A DNA stretch of 64,000 bases. It comes from Aplysia californica. Taxonomy: Eukaryota > Mollusca > Gastropoda > Aplysiida > Aplysiidae. The notes under the pieces are model-generated. The model was not told the origin of the DNA. It saw nothing but the letters and a program-made list of their open reading frames with translations, and did no database searches. Positions within the stretch are counted from its first letter, which is position 1; each line of letters starts with the position of its first letter. This document shows, in pieces, positions 57,610 to 64,000 of this stretch. Made by a program: the position numbers and the translations under genes. The stretch is taken from positions 564,321-628,320 of the forward strand of contig NW_004797557.1 of the NCBI RefSeq assembly GCF_000002075.1. The letters run 5' to 3'.

Positions 57610-58760
57610 TAATGTATAAGGAGCATTCAACAAGTCTTTACCCCGACTGTGAGGGAATTATCGCACAATGATGAAACTTGAAAATGATTTCTATCTTTCT
57701 AGAATGCTGCATGTATAGTTTTGGGAGAAAAAAATGAGCATTGTTTTGAGAACAGTAAATGAACCTTGCATTTGAATAGCAAAAGATAATATATTTAGTA
57801 AATTCTGTAAATAGATCTATATATCTATTAACTCTTATTTGCCAGGAGAATCACACGCAACAATTTTGGCAGACATGTTAAGTGTTTACCTTGCTGAATG
57901 AATACCCTTTTAATGAAATTGTTCAATTTTGGACAAGGAAGTTCAAAGACTATCTGTCTGTTTTTGACGGGCCACAAGAAGGGCGTCCAATCATTGTTGT
58001 TAATGAAGAACGTGTGGGTCTAGTAAAGAAACTGGTAGTTGAAGATTGAGAATTAACTGTTAAACAGTAAGCAGGGGTAACAGAAAATGAACATAGTCTC
58101 TATTGAAATGGTTCTGCATGACCATCTTCACATGTCAAAGGTATCGGAAAGACGGGTTCTTCTTAAACTTAAATTAGAATTGGATGATACCCAATTCTTT
58201 GACTATACTATACAAGTAGAAATTGGCAAAACAAGGGCTATCATTTCGTTCCCCCCAAAAGATCCTGTTCCATGCAGGGGAAAACTCCATCCCATCAATC
58301 AACAAAGAAAGCAAATGTGCAATCTTCACGTGGAAAGTTTTTGGGACACTAAGGATGTCATCATGATATAATATTAAGAAAATGGCAATACTGTCACTTT
58401 GGACGACTGGAGATCCTATTTAGCGTTGTTCATGAAACTACAATCTGCCTTGGCCAAGAAAAGACAAAAGAAGCTGTGAAAAGAAATCCTTCTTTCTGTT
58501 GCAAGACAATTACCCAGCACAGAGAGATGAAGGCAACTCGGGCAGGGGGGAAGCAAAGCAGTGTGGCTATGAAATTCTTCCACGCCCAACTGGATATTGC
58601 ACCCTTTGACTGTGACTCTTTACTTTCCCAAATCTAAAATTAAAAAGTTCTCAAATACAGCATTTCCATCATTACGAAACTATATCTTCAGTGGAGGAAT
58701 GGTTTGAGTCCCCCCGTCCAGGGTCATATTATTATTTTTCTTTATCTTTTGAAGGTCAAA
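57610..58760 (+). mobile_element. old mariner relic
   Basis: Begins GGAGCATTCAACAAGTCTTT. Plus strand has DGPQEGRPIIVVNEERVG and LVKKLVVED, then MVLHDHLHMSKVSERRV, matching the D(K)PRSGRP..VHNILHEHLGMSKVSARWV region of mariner transposases. Near 58500 come LLQDNYPAQ and CGYEILPRPTG, and finally EEWFES. Several stops and frame changes; a different family from the element at 21931. Confidence 0.75.
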
Positions 58761-59082
58761 GCAAGATGGTAAAATTTGTATGGTCAATCTGCACAGTGAC
58801 AAGTAAAATAGCATTTTGAGCGTGGAATCAAATTTTCACTTTCTCACTAGTAACTTGCTTTTTTTCAGAGTTAAAAGATAATGACTTATTGAAAGCCCCT
58901 CTTCTAATCTAACAAGAGTGATCACTGTCACCGGCCACATTATGAATGAGCATGTCAGAGATGAGAGATCACACACCTTTATAGCATAGAATACTACAAA
59001 CTAAAACTAAAGCTCACAAAATTTCAGCACTTCAAAAAGGGGAGCAATATGGCAGCAAAGTAAAATGAGGATGGGGTTACTA
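58761..59082. other. noncoding, nothing recognised
   Basis: AT-rich spacer between the mariner relic and the next MITE. Confidence 0.5.
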
Positions 59083-59902
59083 CAGTGGAACTCGGATTTA
59101 ACGAGCTCGGATTCAACGAGAACTCGGATTCAACGAGATGAGATAGATTCCCTGTTTTTTTCCTTCTTTAAAATCAATAAAAGTAACCCGGATTCAACGA
59201 GCACTTAAATCAGCGAGCTTGGATTCAACGAGGTCGCTTCCAGGGTGAACAGCCCCCGCAGACGTGGCTTCACCAATTTTTCTCCCAGAACAAACTTTAT
59301 CTATTCCCAGAAACCACCCATTGCATCTGCATCATGAATCATTATTCACTTTGCCAATTGCATGCGACCAATCAGCGGCCTTTTTAAATATCAACACATG
59401 TGTTGTTGGCACGCGGATGTGTCTACTCTGGCGTGTGTCGGGGTCGGATGAATGGCCTGCACACGTGTGGCTGTGTGTGCCTGTGGGGGAGGGGGGGGTT
59501 GAACGTCGCATATACAAACGCGTCGGTCTTTTTCCCCCCGGCAACTGATCTTTATTACAATAATAAGCTAGTCTAGTCTTGACGTAGATCTACGTAATGA
59601 ATTGTGCGCTGGTCTATGGAATAAAAAGTTGCCGTATGCTCAGCTCTACACAGCAACACAACTTTTTCTTGGTAAACAATCGAGATGACACAGGCTTGTG
59701 TATTTGAACGAATCGGTCTTTTTTTTTACACAGCTCATAATATGCCGGCATTTCAGGCACTACTTGTGACTTCTCTTTATACATTAACTTGCTCAGTGCC
59801 TGTAATTATCTACACAAAACCTTGTGTTTGCTATAACGAACACTCGGATTCAACGAGATTTTAGGTCAGGCCCAACGACCTCATTGAATCCGAGTTCCAT
59901 TG
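59083..59902. mobile_element. Tigger-like MITE family T1, complete 820-bp copy
   Basis: TA flanks at 59081-59082 and 59903-59904. CAGTGGAACTCGGATTTAAC and complement CAATGGAACTCGGATTCAAT at the ends. Four or more subterminal CTCGGATTCAACGAG repeats lie at the left. GACGTAGATCTACGT palindrome near 59580. Confidence 0.88.
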
Positions 59903-59904
59903 TA

Positions 59905-60990
59905 TGCAAGAGATCAGGAAGACCAATTATGAGGTTTTAGAAAGTTCTCAGGTAAAGCATGCAAGTGGTGTTTTTATGTCGTTATGGAGGATGAGGAAAT
60001 AGAAGACAGATGAAAGTGATGATTCTTTATGAATGTGACAGACTCAAATGAGAGCAGAGGATGAAAAAAAAAAGAAAAAATGAAAATACAAGGTTCTCAA
60101 ATTATAGAGCTTTATTATCATTTCGTATTCTCAAATGGTACTGCTGATAATGATGCTCAAATCCAGGGTTTTCTTTGGATTAAACAATCAAACAATACAA
60201 AAAGAGCTTTCAAAAAGGGAAAATACATATCACATCAATGTCATCAGATATAATAGTACAATGAAATTGACACTGACACTCACGGCTTTAGTCAAATCAA
60301 CATCTTTATATTCAGAAGCAAAGTTCAGCAATTTGCCATGAACTTTAAATACGACTGAAAAACAAATGTTTCTTATCAATTTCCCCTTTTTCAAATCAGT
60401 AATTATTAATGCAAATGCAGGGGCATAAGACTTGCTCATTCTAAGACTAAGAGATGAGACTACGATATTGCACAGCTTTTTTTCTACAAGTCAGAATATA
60501 AAGATCCGTTTACCACAAAAATAACAGATAATAGACTTCTTTTGTTGTAATTTTTAAGCTAAAGTAAAAAAATTCATTCTTCATAGTTCTTCAGCTATGT
60601 AACAGTGTTGGGTATCACTGGAACAGAAGAAATCAATGAGATTTCATTTTGTTCGTCAAGTGCTGTTAGAAATAGAATAGAACATTACATAATCTAAAAA
60701 CGTGAACTTCTGGGGTCTCTCTTTCTTTATCAGTTGTATTCCCCCTCCTCTCTCTTTCACTATCTATCTCTCGCATTCGCATCACCTAATCATTTGTGAT
60801 TCATCTTCACCTCTCCCTGTTTCACTCTCTCTGTATCCTTCCTTTTATCCACACATTAACCAGAATCTTCCTTTCCAATTTTTATTCAAACAAACATGCA
60901 TAAGTAAGCAAATTTATAACTGTCCAATTTGCTTGCAGAGACAAGAGTGACTCTCTAAACTCCCTTTCCTCGGCAGAGCCGGCATATCTG
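59905..60990. other. noncoding or 3'UTR of the candidate minus-strand gene
   Basis: AT-rich DNA without credible coding apart from the candidate polyadenylation signal at 60111. Confidence 0.3.
60111..60116 (-). promoter_or_regulatory. candidate polyadenylation signal AATAAA (minus strand)
   Basis: TTTATT on the plus strand in AT-rich DNA downstream of the candidate terminal exon at 60991. Confidence 0.3.
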
Positions 60991-61407
60991 TCAAGACGCT
61001 GCAACTTGTGACAAGGGTTCCTCCAGGTACGTGGCCATTGCTGCAATCTGAAAAAAAAACCCCAATACAACTGAGCTAAACCTCTGCCTACACCTCACAC
61101 AATTTTCTTTTCCGGAGGGTGTTTTATTATTATTTTCATCATTATTATACTCTTTTGATTTAAAATAGTAATTGACTCTAGCAGAGGCGAGCACATGAAG
61201 GAAATTTTATCAACATGAGTAACCATTTGTTCACCTCTATGTAAGGATATTAGACCATTGGTCTGATGAGGAAAAACGGGATGATAATCAGGGGCGATGG
61301 CTGACAGGTTTGACAGGGTAATCAAAGTGAGACAAGGAACTAGATAGAAATGTCACACAAAAATCTTACTCGAGGCACCGACACCGAGTTGTGAATGAAA
61401 ACAAATC
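60991..61407 (-). CDS. possible last two coding exons of an unidentified minus-strand gene
   Basis: A TTTTTTTTTCAG acceptor precedes 61047. In one frame the exon reads IAAMATYLEEPLSQVAAS and stops (TGA 60991-60993). Upstream, 61370-61407 ends CGA|GTAAGA and reads FVFIHNSVSVPR in a frame that joins it exactly. A minus-strand AATAAA at 60111-60116 would close an 0.9-kb 3'UTR. Against it: both exons are tiny (38 and 57 nt), the product is not recognised, and another frame of the last exon stays open for 54 residues to 60882. The remaining exons would lie beyond 64000 or in the repeats between. Confidence 0.35.
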
Positions 61408-61409
61408 CT

Positions 61410-62020
61410 GAATTCATATTGTACGGTCAACGCCAAAATAATCGGGAAAGTATCTCATTAAATATTTATTCCAGGTAACACTAAATTTAACAATAGATGT
61501 GAATACGCAAACAAAAACAAAGAAGCAGTGATGTCACAATACTACAAGTAATACATGACAATGATCAACTTCTGATTTCAAATTTGGGTGTTTTTGTCTA
61601 GCTTTTCGCAGCCATAATCCAGGTCATAATCTGATTATAGAACGTTAAAAAGTCCAGGAAAAAAAACAAGCACTCAGAGCAGTCATGAGATTATTAGGAG
61701 TTAGTTCCTCTCATCTTTGTGAGGTAGAATCGACCCGTGTAATAGTTAGCTTACATAATCAGTGCTTGTGACTGCTTATGGCAGTGGCTCGAAAGGGGTG
61801 AACAGGGTACTTATGTGGCAATGAAACAGTTTTGAGTGTTGTGCACATGTTCCCTTCAACTCTTTTGGTAGACTCTTCCAGTCTCACTTTATTAAGCTTA
61901 CATAATCAAAGCTTGCGACTGCTTATGGAGTGGCCCGAAAGAGGTGAACAGGTTATTTATGTGGCAATAAAACAGTTCTGAATGTTAAGCATATACTGTT
62001 CATTGGTGATTATGTATGTC
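61410..62020. other. noncoding with a local imperfect duplication
   Basis: TTAGCTTACATAATCAGTGC...GGTGAACAGGGTACTTATG near 61745-61815 recurs as AAGCTTACATAATCAAAGC...GGTGAACAGGTTATTTATG near 61894-61960, a tandem duplication of about 150 bp. Confidence 0.55.
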
Positions 62021-62021
62021 T

Positions 62022-63590
62022 AATAATAATAATGACAACTGCAGTTTAGTGCATATCCCTGCTCTACAGCCAGGGTCGGTAAAAATAAAAAAAATCGATT
62101 TTTTTTATTTAAATCAGATTTTTTTTATTTAAATCGGATTTTTTTTATTTTTTTTATTTTTTTAAAAATGTCGACACAGTTTGGGATTTTTGGTGGCTAA
62201 AAGTATGTTCTTTTAGTGCAAAATGCATTGTCTTTATTTTAACTAATGATTAATTTAAGAAACTGCAATTTTAGAAAGCCTTAATCTGCTATATCAGTGA
62301 ATTATGGCTACAGACAAAAAATGAAGAAAATGTCAGTCTAAAAGGAAGGGGGGGGGGGGGGGTAATTATGCATTGATAAACTTGCATTTTATTTTTATTA
62401 CAGTGTGTGTGTGAGCACGCGCTTGTGTTTGTCTAAAAAGAAAAAGAAAATGCTAATTTCAATTATGAAAAAAAAGTAAATTGAATACTGTATTATTTTA
62501 CTACTTACAGTGACAGGGAGGGAAGCAGACTTTTAAGCAATTTTAGTCTACTAAACCTTATATCTGTTTTATAAAACCAAGGAAAGGAATTCTGAATGTT
62601 TGAAGACGTAAAAACAGAAAACATTTTTTTAAAGTGATTTAAATCACTGAGTTTTATTTTTTTAAATCAAGTTGATTAAATTTTTTTAATCAACTGATTT
62701 AAATCGACCCTATTTAAATCAACCCAACCCTGGTTTTCAATTATGAAAAAAAGTAAATTGAGTACTGTATTATTTTACAGTGACAGGGGGGAAAGCAGAC
62801 TTTTAAGCATGATTATATTAGTCTACTAAACCTTATATCCGTTTAAAATAAAACCAAGGAAAGGAATTCTGAAAGTTTAAATATGTAAAAACTGAATACA
62901 TTTTTTTGAAAAGTGATTTAAATCACTGATTTTGATTTTTAAAATCAAATTGATTAAAAAATTTTAAAAATCAACTGATTTAAATCAACCCAGCTCTGAT
63001 TTCAATTATGGAAAAAAAAGTAAATTGAATACTGTATTATTTTACAGTGAAAGGGGGGAAATCAGACTTTTAAGCATGATTATATTAGTCTACTGAACCT
63101 TATATCTGTTTTATGAAACCAAGGAAAGGAATTCTGAATGTTGAAATGTGTAAAAACCGAATAAAAATAATTTTTAAAAAAAGTGATTTAAATCACTGAT
63201 TTTTATCAAAAAAATCAAGTTGATTTAAATCAAAAAAATCAACTGATTTAAATCAACCTGATTTAAATCAACCCAACCCTGTCTACAGCAAGCTCTATGA
63301 ACTTTATAATTATAATTACCCCAGCAGACCTTTTGGACATGGAAACATTCTCGACATCCCAGGAAGCATACAGTGCAAGCAGCTGATTAAGCCTAAGCTT
63401 AAAAATTGACAAGACTTTTCAGTCTACAGCTGGGTACTCATTTACATCTGGGCGTGGTGTACTAAGGAAAATTTGGGTAAAGTGCCTTTCCCAAGGAAAA
63501 AATGTCAGGGTCCCTCAAGGGTTTAAACTCATAACCATTTGCTTTGAGCCCAACAGCCCAACAACTAGACAAGCGACGCCATAGGATGTT
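62022..63590 (-). repeat. tRNA-derived SINE (fourth family), split by a hAT-type element
   Basis: Complement from 63590: GGCGTCGCTTGTCTAGTTG head, AAACCCTTGAGGGACCCTG, then CCTTGGGAAAGGCACTTTAC and CCCAGATGTAAATGAGTACC, a body motif common in SINEs of molluscs and other invertebrates. The tail continues beyond the insertion to (ATT)n at about 62022. Confidence 0.65.
62071..63281. mobile_element. hAT-type MITE, 1211 bp, with internally triplicated right half
   Basis: Perfect 8-bp target duplication TCTACAGC (62063-62070, 63282-63289); ends CAGGGTCGG / CAGGGTTGG. The ends are dense in GATTTAAATC palindromes. Three tandem units of about 270 bp start near 62456, 62734 and 63000, each with CAATTATG(G/A)AAAAAAA, TACTGTATTATTTTAC, GCAGACTTTTAAGCA, AAGGAAAGGAATTCTGAA and a GTGATTTAAATCACTGA end. 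No coding. Confidence 0.85.
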
Positions 63591-64000
63591 ATTTTTCACA
63601 GTAAGTAGTAATTTGTAGATCATGAAAACACAGCTGTTTTTAATTGATTTTAGAAACAGTAAAGTTCCTCAGTCAAAAAGTGGTCATGATGCTGTTAGCT
63701 TTTTTTAAATATACAAGACAATATGTGAGCTAACGATTAATCTAGATCTAGGTTTTTCTTATAAGTTGCCAACCAAAAAAAAAAGCTTTTTTTCTCAGAA
63801 TCTTTAAATTTTCGAGCATAGTATTAGTAGGCACAACTGAGAATTTTTTAATTACTGAACACTCACTGTCTCTGCTCAAAAAGAGTGCAATGTGGCTACC
63901 AAAAAAAAAAGCTTAAAATAGTACATTTTTTCCATTCTTGTGTCTCACTGTAAATAATATGAAAGTTTTGAAGACCAACAGGAATTTTTTTTTTGAGATA
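63591..64000. other. noncoding, nothing recognised
   Basis: AT-rich DNA with A/T runs and one short TCTAGATCTAG string near 63742. Confidence 0.5.

Noticed and set aside
1-64000. CRISPR arrays, operons, retrovirus-like or Polinton elements
   Set aside because: No spaced short repeats, no bacterial gene organisation, and no LTR pairs, gag/env, protein-primed polymerase or capsid motifs were seen on either strand.

Overview
This is a nuclear window from an invertebrate animal, most likely a marine gastropod mollusc. The evidence is inference from intron-rich genes in AT-rich DNA, a metazoan endonuclease IV, tRNA-derived SINEs of molluscan style, RTE/I-like LINEs, mariner, piggyBac and hAT elements, and a crowd of TA-flanked pogo/Tigger-like MITEs. 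No LTR retrovirus-like element, Polinton, CRISPR array, rRNA or genuine tRNA gene was seen.

Host genes. (1) 10404-21144, minus: a seven-exon short-chain dehydrogenase/reductase of the BDH1/retinol-dehydrogenase (SDR9C-like) group, 365 codons, all junctions in phase. It keeps the cofactor motifs, but the three active-site positions Ser, Tyr and Lys read Gly, Phe and Cys, so it looks like a pseudoenzyme. (2) 33889-51927, plus: a seven-exon gene for an AP endonuclease IV (Nfo/Apn1 family), 1471 codons. A 3.6-kb first coding exon carries a roughly 1200-residue basic, disordered extension, and six small exons carry most of a complete TIM-barrel nuclease with every metal ligand present. The 3' end of the large exon was duplicated inside itself, leaving a fossil of the first nuclease strand in mid-extension. 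(3) 60991-61407, minus: a possible 3' end of an unidentified gene that continues past the window edge.

Layout. 1-9000 is gene-poor and holds a degenerate pogo/Tigger-like transposon, a long pyrimidine tract, SINEs and a foldback MITE. 9000-21180 is the SDR gene with intronic MITEs and SINEs. 21480-24013 is a three-level nest: a SINE inside a mariner inside a Tigger-like MITE. 24.7-31 kb is a MITE field that also contains candidate first-exon donors pointing both ways. 31.5-33 kb is a broken antisense LINE. 33.9-52 kb is the endonuclease gene, whose introns hold a nearly full-length antisense LINE, two TTAA-flanked piggyBac-type elements, a LINE tail and SINEs. 54.9-60 kb holds SINE, LINE and mariner remains and another Tigger-like MITE. 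62-63.6 kb is a SINE split by a hAT-type element with perfect 8-bp target duplications and an internal triplication.

The two main genes are divergently oriented. One is a DNA-repair enzyme (base excision repair of abasic sites) and the other a membrane-anchored SDR-fold protein; nothing in the sequence links their functions.
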